64,000 nucleotides of DNA from Ephemerocybe angulata (GCA_013368325.1 JAACJK010000010.1:124001-188000); one strand, 5' to 3'; positions 35,247-47,791 are shown, counted from the first letter of the stretch. The notes: generated from the sequence alone by a model not told the origin. Made by a program: numbers and translations.

Positions 35247-36772
35247 GTAGCTGAGCCCGGAGGATGGGCGTTTGGTGATTTCATTTCTTTGCTCCCTCTC
35301 CAAGGACGTTGGTTATGCCTACCCCGCTTGCTTGTCTGCACTTCGTTTTCAAGCATCTAGACCGCAGGCACAGCTGGGTAGCAGGATATATGTATGTATA
35401 ATATGTACCATTCATTCGTTTTCTTCGACTGCTTTCCTCTGCTTTCGCTCCTTTGTCATTCGTTCTTTTCTGTTTTTCTTGTTTGTTTTGGTCCTCCCGG
35501 CTCTCCCTCATCTAGCTAGTCTAGGCGAACCCCTCATCATCTAACCAAGTATATCACGTAGTACATCGTCAGCTGCGCAACACATATGCACCCCTCAAGC
35601 TTCGAATTCCTGCTTAAGCAACTTAAGCATGCATGTTGGCTGTGGGACCCAGATTGGACCCCTGACAACACACGCGCACACCTGCCTAACCCAGAAGCAG
35701 GTCTGGAAAGCGTTCTGTGTCCCCAAGCAACATGGGAACATAGGGTCAGTTACCGATTCCACCGTGGCTTTGCTCGTTACAATACAACCAGGAACATAGC
35801 AGAAGCCACAATGGAATGGGACCACGGAATAGCGCGGAATCCTGGCAAATCACTGAGCATTACGAGCGGCGGTTGCCTTCCACTACTGCGCGCTATATAC
35901 AGATTTACACGCGCAACGCGGCAACTCTCACGTCGAGCCAAAATTGCAGTCCTCGTTGGATAATGTTCTTGCTCGGCGGCGCGCGGTCTGGCAACGAGCC
36001 ACAAGCGCGTCGCGCGATCAGCGGGTTCTTCCCTCCCCCTGACCCCAGCATTGTAAGTAGTACGCTGTAGTACGTGCACCCCTTGCACCACATCCTCGTT
36101 CCCAGCGTACCACTTCTCCCTCGTTTCCGCCTGGAAGTCGATCGCAAATGTTGATGCCGGGCCGAACGAAAGCCTCAGAACCGTGGCATGTGTGCCGACA
36201 CCGCAAAAGGGCATTGCACCTCTTATCGATATATTGATACGCTATTGTCAGCCCGACTTGGATCTGTACGTCAGAGAAGCAAGCCACAAGCTACATAGAT
36301 GGCCGGTATGTTTTTTTAGAAGATGGGCAATGCTTTGGAAAGATGGCCTGTGATCATGAGGCCGGGGCGTTCTGATGGTCAGACTGAGATAGATCGTATG
36401 TATGTGGAGGAGATCGTGTTTGGTTTCTGGTAGCCTGTGGCTATCTAAGGTTGGTGAGAGAGGATGAGGCTTGTGATAAAGGTTCTTGGATAAAATGTTT
36501 AGGCTGAGGCCTCTGTCGCTTGCCCGCTCCTACCAAGTGCAGATATGCTGTTAAGCGCCCGTTCCAGTCTCAGGACATTCCGACTTTTTTACCAACGCTT
36601 GTGGTATTCTGCCGCGTCTCTAGAGGGAGTCTCCCGTTTTCCCGATGGTGTTGCAAGCCTCGTCCGGTGTACATCTCCTCTATAGCAAATTATGCACCAA
36701 CTTTAACTCCACGCGAGCCACGCATACGTGCAGGAAACATCATCGATGCAGATGGTATCTACCGGAGTTCCA
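35247..36772. other. 1.5 kb without a supported gene
   Basis: Includes the 3' flank of the kelch gene (T-rich, 35400-35500). Two ORFs are the best candidates: plus strand 35586-35963 (125 codons) and minus strand 35777-36214 (145 codons, containing THATVLRLSFGPASTFAIDF). Neither matches a family I know and they overlap each other on opposite strands. Confidence 0.4.
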
Positions 36773-37429
36773 TCATTTCACAGAATAGGTTCTGGTATTA
36801 GAGCTAGAGGAATCTGTCATAACCTTCTGAGGTCAGAGTGATCATGTAGCGGCCGAAGGACATACCTGAGTCCGGGACGCATCCACCCCTCCGAGTCCAT
36901 CGGGGGACAGTACAGAGAATACTTCGGGAAGGACGAGTGCCCTTCTAGCGACAGTCTTAGAGACTTGAAAGTCGACAACTGGGTAGCATGGCGACTTCCC
37001 GTTAGGTATGTCCTCAAGAGCGTCGCCAGTGCCTTCTAGCGCTAGCGCTAGATAGCGCCCCGGATCTGCGAATCTCTCTACACGACCGGTCGTCCCCTTC
37101 CTCAGCGTGTCATCAACATCCATGATGAGCACGACCTTATCTTGCACCCGCAGCTTTAGCACTTTCACCGCAGGAAGGTGCTTGAGCATCTCCTCTCTCT
37201 GTTCCGGATCCTCAATCAATCCGCCATCTGTTGCGCTATAGCAATGATATGGAGATGTTGGCCGATTCATGGTTGGATCCAGATTTTGATTGAATCGATA
37301 TCGCGAGGAAGTGGAAGTTGTGGTTTGAGTTCGTTCTGACCCAGAGGAAATTAAGCGCCCACGTGTAGGTGTCGGCAATCTCCGAGCGATGATTATAGCT
37401 TCAAGCTGGTTTTGCCTTCGGACTCCCAT
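36773..37429 (-). CDS. Orphan ORF with DVDDTL motif
   Basis: An open frame of 195 codons (36842-37429); a 42-bp GT-AG intron at the 3' end would extend it to the TGA at 36773-36775. It begins MGVRRQNQLEAIIIARRLPT; an internal start MNRPTSPYHCYSATDGGLIE is also possible. The middle reads LKLRVQDKVVLIMDVDDTLR, where a hydrophobic strand runs into DVDDTL, the shape of HAD-phosphatase motif I (DxDxT). No later HAD motifs are seen and the protein is short, so this may be coincidence. No neighbouring gene explains it. I do not recognise a family. Confidence 0.3.
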
Positions 37430-38648
37430 AATGGAGGCTCGTGGAACCCACCGTAGTCGTCGATTTTCCCAGTCAAGATCTATCTTGCTCCGTTTGACTT
37501 TGAAGAGCTCGAACTTCAGTATAACGTGGTGCTCCGTAGCAAGTCGAAGTGTGTAACGGTTAACCCAATTTAAATGCCACCTTCAGGAAATTTCAACAGG
37601 GAAGAGCTGGCGGAGCATTCTTCCCTGCCTCATTGAGGTTAATCATACATGCTCAGCATCAAGCGTAGATTTTAGGTTCAAAAAGGTACTCCACAAGAAG
37701 GCTCAATACTGTCGACCGTGGTATAACGATGACCTTCCATTGCAACACTCACGGGGTGTACATCGATTGGGCCAAGGACATTCGAATGATCATATGGTCA
37801 ACTTATCCATTGAATCAAAGACCGCAAATGATTGAGTAATTTTCCCCTTCAAAGATAGTCGTAGGTGAACGGAAAGCCACTGTAACCGGCACTGTCAACT
37901 TTTAAGCGCCCAAGAATGTTCGGCTGCCCCCAACAGTGACATCACTTGAGCCAACCTACCCGCCCTTCCCAAGTCCATTTTTTTTGTCAATTATCGGAAC
38001 CCACACACCCTCTCAAGATCTCAAAAGCGCTCCTGACGAAAATTAAAACACGGGCCTGGACCTGGGCCTCCATGGCTATCATCAAGCCAGGATCTATCTA
38101 CTCTGCTAACTACGGTGGTCAACGGGACTCTTCAGGGGAGAAAAGTTCGTTGGAGCCAGTCGGGCAATTGCTGCTGGAACATGTACATGATATCGACACG
38201 CCGGAAGAACTGATAACACCGGATCCCAACCAAAGCAGACAAGATATAAGAGATATTGAGAAGGTACAGTAGAAAGCTAGAAGAAAGGATGGATGACAAT
38301 GGTAGTATTAAAGAGATGGGAGAACGTATGATATCGAGGCGCAGCTGGCGGAGAAGTATGCTGTAGGTAAACCAATAAGAGGCGACTGGGACGATCCGAA
38401 CGAAAGGCTATATATACAGATAATGAAAGGTGGTCGTTGCGAGGGTCGTCACAGAGTACACTGTATGAGTGAAAAGTAAGGGAGGCGGGAGATATTCCGA
38501 GAAAGGGATGATGATATATGTACAATGGGCTAAGGGACGGGGGGTTGTACCGGGTAAAACAGTCACCAGGGGATGATATAGTGCTGGCCATCGTTGAAGG
38601 CACCAGGAGAGACGTGAGGGGAGCGAACTGGGAACCCGACGTGCGCCC
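37430..38648. other. 1.2 kb without a supported gene
   Basis: AT-richer than the coding parts. The plus-strand ORF 37946-38272 (108 codons) is not recognisable. Contains one AAGCGCCC word (37904-37911). The right end is the 3' flank of the RING gene. Confidence 0.4.
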
Positions 38649-40611
38649 TCACGCGGTGAAAGCGTCGATAGCCTCCCGTATATCAGAGGCAGACGACGAA
38701 TGTAGAACTTGGGCAATTGTCGGGAGAGTAGCCGCCTCCTCGGTGTCCGATGCATTGAGCAAAAACGACAACGTTGACATCGACCGAAGGTTCTGCGTCG
38801 ATCCAGTCGGCTGAGTGGGAGGCATCACCAGGTTTGCAACCACGTCAACCGACGTGGACGCAGCCAGAGGTGCTGGCCCGGAGGAGGAAGCCTCCGTGAT
38901 ATGAATGCCTGGTTCCTGAGGAACGGGCGGAGCAATGACATGGTTAACTAGAAACACAGTTAGCAGTGGTCCTCGAGGGCGCAACCAGGTAGAACATACA
39001 TTCTCTCGCATGCGCCGCATCTTTCTGGCGTTGGCACTGCGATCCATTGGCGCAGTCTGGCCGTCGGAGGATGGCCTCATCGAGGAGGCCCTTCTTACGT
39101 TCTCTTATCCACCAATCTTTCAGGCCCCATAGCAGGACATCAGATGCACATGCTCTGCAAATGCGGTTGAACGGACCCTGTGGGATCTGACCACTCCCAT
39201 GGATCTCACTAAAAACATCGGACTCTACAAGGGGTATGAAGGTGCGAGGTTGCTGTTGCACATGGCCCACAATCTGCCACAGATGATTGACGGTTAGTTC
39301 ATGAGAATGAAAAGGTGTAGAAGGACTTGCCGAGCGATAGATATTCCTCGGTGCAACATTGTTATTCCTAAGATAATCAAAGACAAGTTCGACTTCGTAT
39401 GTGTTTCCTTCGAATGAATCGTATATCTCAGCCGATTCGATGAGGTCTGGGATATTGGTGAAACCATGTGGGTGCTGCATTGGCAGAGGCGCAGCTGAAC
39501 ACCGTCCAGGGATGTTGATTCCACAAAAGTGAAGCTGGCAAAAGTCACATTTGCTCGTGACCGGAGCCTCGAGCGCGAGAATGTTGTCACTGATTGCGTG
39601 GAGTCAGATTGAGGTAATCCTGACAAAGAACCTGACATACCAGTTAGCGCACGCGCCATGACCCGGAGGGTTGCCATCCTCAAGATGCCAGGCATGGTCT
39701 GGGTCCGCAACAGGATCTACAATGGCCTGGGGACATCTCCAGCCGTGGGGATTGTTAGCGGGGCAATGAGGGCAAGGGTACGCGAGGTCAGGATTCTGAG
39801 TTAGGTTCGGCTCCGGTGAAAGTTCCTTCGGAGAAGGGATCTGATCAGTGATAATAATTGTAAGCCCTCAAGAAAGAATAGGAGAAATATTCAAGTACAC
39901 CTACTCTTAGAATAGTTCCAGCTGTATAGATTTCGTCTGCCTGTTGCCGCTCCCGTTCCGTGCGCGCTTTCTGAGGGGCTAGCCGGACAAGCGTGTCAAC
40001 GAAACCCTGTAGCGCGCGGAATGGCGTCACGACTGTCGAAATGCCTCTGCACGCAGGGCAGTTGGTTCCGCCATTCTATAAACGGATGTCAATATTAGTA
40101 CTGCTGCATCCTTTTCGGAACGAGTCGCCTAAACCGCCCAGGGCTATCGGAGTTTCGGAAAGCCCAGAGGCTGGCGTGGCCATGAGTCAGGGTGGCGAAG
40201 TACTTACACGAATCCAAAGTGAGCAGCAACTGTAGCAAGAGGTGCAAGTCAGCCAGTAGAGAGGGGAAGGAAGCATAAAGAGCGCACTAACCTCCCACAG
40301 AAGAAATGTTGACAGGGCATGACGAGTACAGGTCGGTACACGAGCTCTGAGCAGCATCCGCACTGCAGCTCTTCGCTCAGTTCGTCTGCAACCTTTGAGT
40401 CTCTTGAGCGTTGCTCATCTACGGTCATATCCATGCCCTGATCGCTATCCTCTTTCAATCGCTTCCTCACAGGCTGGTCATCGCTTTCAAAGGATTCGGA
40501 AGCAGCCCGCTTGAGGGTTGCTGTAGACGTCGAGGCGCACGACGTCGAGGTGTCCATGAGGTTCTGGTGGCTGATGAGAGTAGAGTGGGCAGGTAGGTGG
40601 ACTTCGCTCAT
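38649..40611 (-). CDS. CHFR-like RING E3 ubiquitin ligase, without FHA domain
   Basis: Start MSEVHLPAHSTLISHQNLMD. A basic nuclear-type patch (KRAASESFESDDQPVRKRLK) precedes a RING finger assembled over three exons: ELQCGCCSELVYRPVLVMPC, QHFFCGRSCCSLWIR and NGGTNCPACRG. A helical stretch follows, then a Cys-rich region typical of CHFR C-termini: DLAYPCPHCPANNPHGWRCP, HGACANCDNILALEAPVTSK, CDFCQLHFCGINIPGRC, ICRACASDVLLWGLKDWWIR and RPDCANGSQCQRQKDAAHAR. The tail is Ser/Ala-rich. CHFR proteins usually carry an N-terminal FHA domain; none fits in the ~60 residues before the RING. Role by family: ubiquitination in mitotic-entry or DNA-damage control; partners unknown. Confidence 0.82.
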
Positions 40612-40931
40612 GGCCTAGTCGATGGTGGTGGGTGATGAAGTGAGAGTATGGGTCGTTGCGCCGAGGTCCTGGCTAACAGAATTAAGCCACATTACCAAAT
40701 ACGGTAACCCTAATTAACAAAGCCGGTACTAAGCTCGAGGCTTGGTGCACGACTACAAACGTTTTGCAATTGGTTAGTATTGATACAAGTGTACACTATG
40801 GCGTGTAGGAGTGAGACCCCTGCTCGCTCGAAGGCGGTATACTAAATTTACAGAGCAGAATGAACAAGATGTATCCCATATGATCGCGGGGTGATATATT
40901 GACAAAGAGGCGGGGGGACTCATTGGTAGGA
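40612..40931. other. Short intergenic region
   Basis: 320 bp between the RING gene start and the Zn2Cys6 gene stop, both on the minus strand. No gene, repeat or clear promoter motif was recognised. Confidence 0.5.
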
Positions 40932-43900
40932 TTATAGCAGCGCGTCAGATGCGGAGACAGAAGAGAGTGAGAGATTAAGTACGGGCGGTGGGGTGGTGCC
41001 AGCTACGTGGCATGCATGCTCCAGGCGTTCCCGGAGGAGTTCGTACCGATGGCGCTGCTCTGCATTACGGAAGAAACCAGGTAAGCCACGATCTAACTAC
41101 AGAGTGAGTTAGATGGGAGAGTTCACTTTACCTGGACATGGCCAAAGCGCAGTAAGGTAATCAATAGCTGGAAGCAAAGCCTTGCACACGTCCAATGCAA
41201 CAATCAGCGTGTTGTCACATTGCCACAGGGAGAGCGCACTGGAGGCAGGAGCATGTCAGTCAGTTCCGTAAAGCGGGTAAATAACGGCGAATCCAACACT
41301 GACCGAGAGATCTGACCCATAAACCAAAATACAAAAAACGGACGGCGGGCAAGAAGATTATTTAGGTTGCCTGTGATGGTGTGAAGTCCGAGCATAAAGC
41401 GTTCAGCGACCGTTGCTTGGTGGCTCACTAAGGAGAAGAAGCGATAAGTGAATACTAATAGTAGGAAAGATGTTTCTGCAATCGATGCTTACACCACTCT
41501 TCAGCCTTGTTTCGATGAAACAACCCGTTTACGTTCCTAAAATAGCCTATGTGAGAGGACCGTAACTGGGGAGCGGAAGGGACATACGAGGTGACCAATG
41601 GGATGAATCTTTGAAACTCATACGAGATGCACATCCTCGTACTAACCGTTCATCTGAGCTGGACAATAAATAAAACCAGATAAAATTCACGAACTTGAAG
41701 ATGTATTCACGAGCCTGGAATATAAAAGCCCTCTCAATGTGGCACGTATGCCTATTAAGGGATTCTTCGAGCGTATCGGCCTCCAACCACGCCTTGACAG
41801 CAAAATGCGCCTTGTCCGTGTCGCCAGCGCGATTATCATTTCTCGTGCGAATGCAACCGTGCCAGAGAAGGAATGCACGGTCGTGGAGTGCCCATATGGT
41901 GTCCTTTGACGAATACGCGTTCAGCAGACTGGGGGAACGCGCGACCGACTCCCCAGAAAATAGAAGCGCGTACTGCGGGGGAAAGGTAGCTCAGAATAGC
42001 GATGGGTTCAGTCAAGATAAGCACGTACATTGGCAGGGTCCGAGATGAAGAGATCCAGGCCTTGAGAACGATGGGCGATCGTATATGAGATGTGCCCTGC
42101 TGCCAGAATCATCGAGCTCCAGCAAAGTCGGCGGCATGACTCCTTACGGATCTCTGCGTCTGACCATCCATCATTCCATGCTGGGGTAGAGCCCCACATA
42201 GGAGCGTGGTCGTTAACGGATGGCCAGTGTTCAACTAATGTCATTGCGGCACAAGAGCACCCAACAGGCTGATCAGGGATGGGACGAGTGGCAGCAAGCT
42301 CGGGCATGGTGGACGCGAGATGTTGGTCAGGAAGCCAAATCGTAGTCCTCCCCACTGTTTGGTGTCGAGGTCTAGGCGAGTCAACAGTAGGGACTGTCCC
42401 AGACGGGAAGAGGGTGGTGGAGGGATCATCAGCGTCAACCGTAGTGAGAGAGAGGCTGCGGATAATAGAGTCAAGCATAATCATCGCCGAAGTTGAACGA
42501 GCGGACGAATGGCGTTGGTGAGCGCAGACCTCAAAAAGCGCGAGCAGCTGAGGGGAGATTGGCATAAGTTGATGTGACCTTCGTGAGTATAGGAGGGGCA
42601 TACCCATGCTGCTTGTGCTAGAGTTTCGTCGATCCAGCCCGAGTTAAAACTAGCCTCTAGCGCCCCCTGCGCTTCGTCCCGGAAACGAAGGGCCCGTTCG
42701 CGGCCATTGAGCCCTGCGCCGACTTCCGAACTCTGGAAGAAGGAAGAGATTGCCAAGAGGGACAGTATTAAGCTGGGCTGCATGGTTTCACGGCGAATTG
42801 GGTCGCAGAAGTTGGCGAAGAAACTAGGTATGTGAAAGAAGGAGAACCAATAGTTGGACGTCTTGAAGACCCATCGTAGATCATGTGCGATGCGAGAGGA
42901 CAGACTAACACGGGAGTTCGAACTGAGGGATAGGGTAGACGATAGGTGCTCCGTTGAATGGTATAAAGACAGGAGAGAGTCCCACCACACTTTGCGCGTA
43001 AAGTTCAGAGAGGGCACGCTGCCCATGTCCAAAACACGTGCGTCAGTGTTTTGGGGTTCATTCCCCTTCTCATCCAGTTCGTAGATGGAGGAAGCGAACG
43101 CCCCAGCCGTCGAGTTAAAGGGTGGTATAATCGAAGACAAATCAAAAGCATCGTGATAAGTTGAAGCAGGTATCTATATAGGAATACGAATAAGAGGAAA
43201 ATCCTACGCCCTCAAAAGATGAGATTACGCACGCCGCCGGTCGGTCTCCTGTATTCGGCATGTGCGCTGGCTTCGAGGAGCTCTGGGCATTGGGGTAGCC
43301 CATGACACCCACACCCACCATTGGGCGAGTACGATTTCGCATAGTCAGACGCAGGGGGGTATTCTGGAGGTGGGGTATATGAGGGCTGCTCCGATGAATC
43401 AGGCAGTGGTGCAAGGGAGACTTGGCGGATGATGGATATATCAGAACAAGCGACTGGGGCGCTGCTCGAACTGGAGGCGGATACGGAAGTTACGTCGGTG
43501 GCCGAGGTATCACGTCGGCGGCGCTTTGTGGTTGTCGACGTAGAAACGGATTCACCACGCGCCTCGCGAGCCATACGCTGGCGTGCACCCGGTGTTTTAT
43601 CGGGCCCCCTCCGTTTGGGGACAGGATCGTAACTGCATTCGTTACTACCTGCACTACGTCGGCCGCAATTATGGCAGGTCGGTTTTGCACCATCACATCT
43701 GATTTTTCGTGTACGACTGAAAAGGGGGAATTCAATTCAGAACACATTGTCATTTTGATTGAAAGATAAGCGGAACTGACCACTGGACACAAGCGACATA
43801 AACTCGCGCGCGGGGCTTGCCTTGGGTGGTGGGTGGCTGGTCAGGTGCGAGGGCTATCTTGGGCTTCTCCCGACGCGCCTTTCTTGTCTTGGGTAGTTCA

Positions 43901-44457
43901 GGCAGTGGGTGTGAAGCGGGAGATAGGTCTTGAGGTGGAGGGGGGGTGGGAGACGCGGGCCCCCAGAAATCCGAGTCGACATCTGAGCGAGTGGACTGGG
44001 GCGGCATACCCGACTCAGACTCGGTGGGGTATGGGTTGTGTGTCGGCGGCAAGGTAAAATTATCGACCATGTTCGAGAGGTCTGGCCGCTTCAGAGACGG
44101 CATGGAAGATACAGCGCGCTCGACATAGGTATGTCTGTAGGCAGGCACGGACTCGGAGGGCATATGCGCCGCCGCGTCGGGCGGGCTGCCGTGATCGTGA
44201 TGGCGGTCATAGGATTGATAATACGAAACGGGTGGGAGGGGGTTGCGAGCGTCCGAGTAGGACTTTCTGCTGCCCTGGCCCTGGTAATACGGCTCTGAGT
44301 AGAAGGCGTTGCGATGAGGGTCATTCGTGAAAGAACGCGGGGTGGCGTGCGCAATATTGGGGACGTGATTGGGGACATAATAACCGTTGGGACGGTAGGA
44401 CATGGGGGGCGAGGGGAAGGAGTGGAGTAGGTGAGAGCGCGGATGGGGAGCGAACAT
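40932..44457 (-). CDS. Zn2Cys6 fungal-specific transcription factor
   Basis: Sequence-specific nuclear regulator; the target genes are unknown. Pro/Ser/Tyr-rich N-terminus (MFAPHPRSHLLHSFPSPPMS, possible second start at MSYRPNG). The zinc cluster is split by an intron exactly inside a Cys codon: ...VACVQ plus TG|T gives CVQCRTRKIRCDGAKPTCHN and CGRRSAGSNEC, six Cys in canonical spacing, then a basic linker (PKRRGPDKTPGARQRMAREA). The fungal-specific transcription-factor region occupies the C-terminal half (VWWDSLLSLYHSTEHLSSTL, YWFSFFHIPSFFANFCDPIR, SLILSLLAISSFFQSSEVGA, RKESCRRLCWSSMILAAGHI). Last exon: EQRHRYELLRERLEHACHVA, ending SASDALL. Several introns; joins in the last third are approximate. 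Confidence 0.85.
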
Positions 44458-45376
44458 AGTCCAGTGGTTGGGAAAAGACGGAGTTGATATTGGGCATTAC
44501 ATATAACTTGTGTCTGCAGATGGTCGGAGTCGATCTCAGGGTCTGTTGCCATATGTTTGCAAATTCTCTTTATCGGGTTCTCGTAGGTCGCCGAGCCTAT
44601 CTCCATTTTCTTCGGGGGCCTGGCTTTTCCAATCCCCCAGTTTCTCCTCCCATTTCCCCGCCTCCCTCTTCACCGCATTTTCCAGCCCTTGCCGCCTTTG
44701 GCCCCGCTTTGTGCTAAAAGTATTCTTCTGTCTTCTTTTCTCCTCCGGATTCTGCTCCTGTTTGGGCTCCGGTGCCGGTGTGCCCCTTTTCGGCCAGATC
44801 TGCGCGAGGTCGTATCGCGCCAGCTGCATGCTCAGAGCAATCGGCCACACCCCTGTATCAGACCAATCTTGCCCAATTATTGCATAGCTCTGGCAACGAG
44901 CCAGATCATCTTGCTGACCCAACGCGGCCGCGGTATCCTGTTGTGCCGCACAAGGCCGCCTCCTCTCATAGGCCGAGCCGCAGCGTTTAGCCTTTGATTA
45001 TACCCGTTTGGGAGCGGGCGTGACAAGGCGTGACGCGCCTGCCAAGGCCCGCGTCTTTGTAAAGCGCCCAGGGGTTTGCTGGGTTATGTAGTTTGGCGAA
45101 GGACCAAGTGCTCCTCGTTGCAGGATCAGATTGGCCTACGCCACCGCCTGCTAGTACCTCTTCTCGTCAACGGGGGCCCGCCCGCCCGTTCCCTCGTCAT
45201 CCTTTTCCGCTGCCAGCTGTGAGCTCTCCTTTCTGGTCAATTCACATTGCAGGCCCATCGCAATGGAAGTCCGCGACCATGGACCTCCATGGGCCATACG
45301 ATCCGTTTCCACATCTGCCACAGACTTCCGCGTTTAGAGTTACTAACGCAGGATCTCCGATGTCCAGGGTGTCCAG
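44458..45376. other. Upstream region of the Zn2Cys6 gene; start of gene-poor island
   Basis: Pyrimidine-rich on the plus strand (purine-rich as leader for the minus-strand gene). ORFs of about 100-128 codons are low-complexity. One AAGCGCCC word lies at 45062-45069. No gene supported. Confidence 0.45.
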
Positions 45377-45687
45377 GGCATACTAGGACCCCCGAAAATC
45401 CCCTGTGAACATTGATCCGCCCAACCAGACAGAATATGGACCTCGGCCGGACACATTTGAAAAATTTTGTCCTCCAATCCGAAAAGTTTGGGTCCCATTC
45501 GATCCGAATGGACCTCATTTGACCGTTTTTCGGGTTCAGAGGCAAAAAATCGAAGAAAATGAGCCAAAAATCGAATATTTGTGCTCAGACCAGACAGATT
45601 CAGCCAAATTTAGGTCATTTTGACCAGACAGATTATGGGACTTCGGGATCAAGGTTCAGAGGGGGTTTTCGGGGGTCCTGGCATACT
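45377..45687. repeat. 8-bp target-site duplication GGCATACT flanking the transposon
   Basis: GGCATACT occurs at 45377-45384 and again at 45680-45687, directly abutting the two ends of the element between them. The duplication is perfect, suggesting a relatively recent insertion. Confidence 0.85.
45385..45679. mobile_element. Non-autonomous DNA transposon (MITE), 295 bp, hAT-like
   Basis: The ends are inverted repeats of 34 bp: 45385-45418 starting AGGACCCCCG and 45646-45679 ending CGGGGGTCCT, with three mismatches between them. The flanks carry a perfect 8-bp duplication. The interior has no credible ORF and contains three direct copies of CCAGACAG (45425, 45590, 45624), with longer similarity between the first and third. 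An 8-bp duplication with short inverted ends is the hallmark of hAT elements (P elements also make 8 bp); the transposase that moved it must be elsewhere. AT-rich interior compared with its surroundings. Confidence 0.85.
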
Positions 45688-46946
45688 CCACTCCACGGGA
45701 CAATGGTTTCTTCGATTTGCGTCTGATGACCTCTGATGACTGCTCAAAATCATGCTTGTGTTCGTTGGGACCGCATCGTTTAGCGGCGGGCCGGTCGGAG
45801 AACCGCGATTCCATCTCATTAGGCTGGCTCTTGTTTTTCCTGCTCTTTCTTCCCCTTTCCCTCATCAGTACGTCTTAGGTTGTGCAATAGACCTGGCAAC
45901 AGCGGGGGACAATAACTTCAAGCCAAATGGCAAGTACAAGGCCTCCTAGCCCTCCACAAGCATTCCTCGTCGATTCGCCGAAGAGTGCGGTTCCTGCTTC
46001 CCACAATCTGTCTCCACGATAATTAAAAGGTACCTATCAAGTAAGTAACGGACAGAATAGTGGACCTACTAGCCCTAACACTTCTAGCGGGCGAACGGGG
46101 CCAGCAACGGTGATCAGAGGAACCATGAATAACGCCTGGATACCCTCTCCTGCACATGTACTAATTGTTTGACACCCTGGCCATGATCTGGATATTCACA
46201 CGGTGGTTCCGACCATGTTCATCCACGAACAACAACGTCTTTGGGATAGTGGTGCCCAATGGTACTTAGGAAAGTACGGCGATCATATTTAATGGGTGAC
46301 CCACAATAACGATAGATAACGATACCCTAAAATTTCGGATAATGTGCATTTGCAAGGCTGCAATGCTGCTTTCTCCGACCCACGATTTTCCTCCGAAATA
46401 TCATGAGCTTCGAGATAGCTGGGTGCTGTCCTTGAAGTTTCCCGGTGCGCATCGGGTACTCCAGAATCCTCCCGAGCCACCCGGAAGCAATGGTATACTT
46501 TACGGCTCTGATAGCCTACATACGCGCTCCCCCACAATATCCTACAACCAATACCACCCGCTATGGAGACGCATACCCGTAGGCGTTAGCGTCGTCGACG
46601 ATCGCCAACCACGCTGGGGTGTTTGGAGGCGGTGGCGTACCTTTCCCACGTGAACTGGCGCTCGAACACCAGTTCGGTCATTGCCTCCTTCTAGCCACCT
46701 ACCCGCAGAACTTGGCTGCCACCACTATCATCCATTCCTCTAATAGGTCATTAAGCTTGCACACAGGGCTCGAGTACTTGCTCTTTTAGACTGGTTTCCA
46801 GATAGCATAGAACTTGGCCAGGCCTCTCCACAAGTAATCGTGGGAGTCACATAATACCAACAGCGAACGCCCGCTCCCTCGCCCATAGGAATCACCAAGA
46901 GGACGTCAAGCACTGGCGCTCAGCTCTCTGGCAGTACGAACTGCCT

Positions 46947-47573
46947 GTGTTCCCTAGGTTCAAACCTTCACCAGCGTTTGGCGCGATATTCTTGGAGAGG
47001 CAACTTTCACCGCCCGGCCGACTACCACTCCTGGCTCCGCATTCCCGGAGGTCGACACCAGCCACCAGAGGAATACGCAGATTCAATCAGAGTTCTAGCA
47101 CTAGAAATCTTCTCAAGCGACATTCGCATCGACGTTCCTCTACCCACTCCTTCAGTTACGTGTTCGCGCCCCCGTTTCTGACCTCGGAGGCGCAAACGGA
47201 CCATGTTCGCCGACCCCGTCACCGTTCTCTGGAAAAGTACCTCAAAATTGGCTTTCTATTCTGTTTAATTCTGTTTCTGCGTTCGTTTTCACCTCGAATT
47301 TGTGGCAGAATTGGATACGAACCTCCGCCATATCCGTCCTCACATTTTCCGTATGGGCGTTTCAACAGGAACACCAACAATTCATATGGATTACATACTG
47401 GAATGCACAACCCAAGACAACCTTATCAAGGCAACAAAGTCGAGACTCCCACCGCCGCCTGTGAAGGCGCCGCTAGAAGTTCGGCAGTTTGTACGCAACC
47501 TCTCAGGCGACCTGCATCGCGGTGCTTCTCTGGCTCCTTGGTCGACTCGGAGGGTGCTTGCCCGATAAGGTAG
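46947..47573 (+). CDS. Unassigned ORF, 208 codons
   Basis: Open from MFPRFKPSPAFGAIFLERQL to the stop at 47573, with one hydrophobic run (KIGFLFCLILFLRSFSP). Arg/Ser/Pro-rich and unlike any family I know; other frames are open over the same stretch. May be chance. Confidence 0.15.
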   Translation: MFPRFKPSPAFGAIFLERQLSPPGRLPLLAPHSRRSTPATRGIRRFNQSSSTRNLLKRHSHRRSSTHSFSYVFAPPFLTSEAQTDHVRRPRHRSLEKYLKIGFLFCLILFLRSFSPRICGRIGYEPPPYPSSHFPYGRFNRNTNNSYGLHTGMHNPRQPYQGNKVETPTAACEGAARSSAVCTQPLRRPASRCFSGSLVDSEGACPIR

Positions 47574-47791
47574 GGCGATACCCATACCTTGAATGATAGC
47601 AACTGGGACAACTTTGTGGCAAATTCACACTTGCAGAATGGACGACAACCGCAGCACATGGCGACACCTGGTGCTCCTCGGGTATCCACTTTCTGGAGCT
47701 TGAACTCCCATGGCGCATCGACTCTAGATGCAACCGCCCAAGGGATGCTGTTATATCCTTTCGAAGGGGCTGCGGAAGAAACCAATCCACA

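Noticed and set aside
35586..36214. Overlapping plus (125-codon) and minus (145-codon) ORFs after the kelch gene
   Set aside because: No recognisable domain, and the two compete for the same bases; left as unassigned.
46955..46967. AGGTTCAAACCT resembling a tRNA T-arm
   Set aside because: Self-complementary word only; the neighbouring bases form no acceptor stem or A box.
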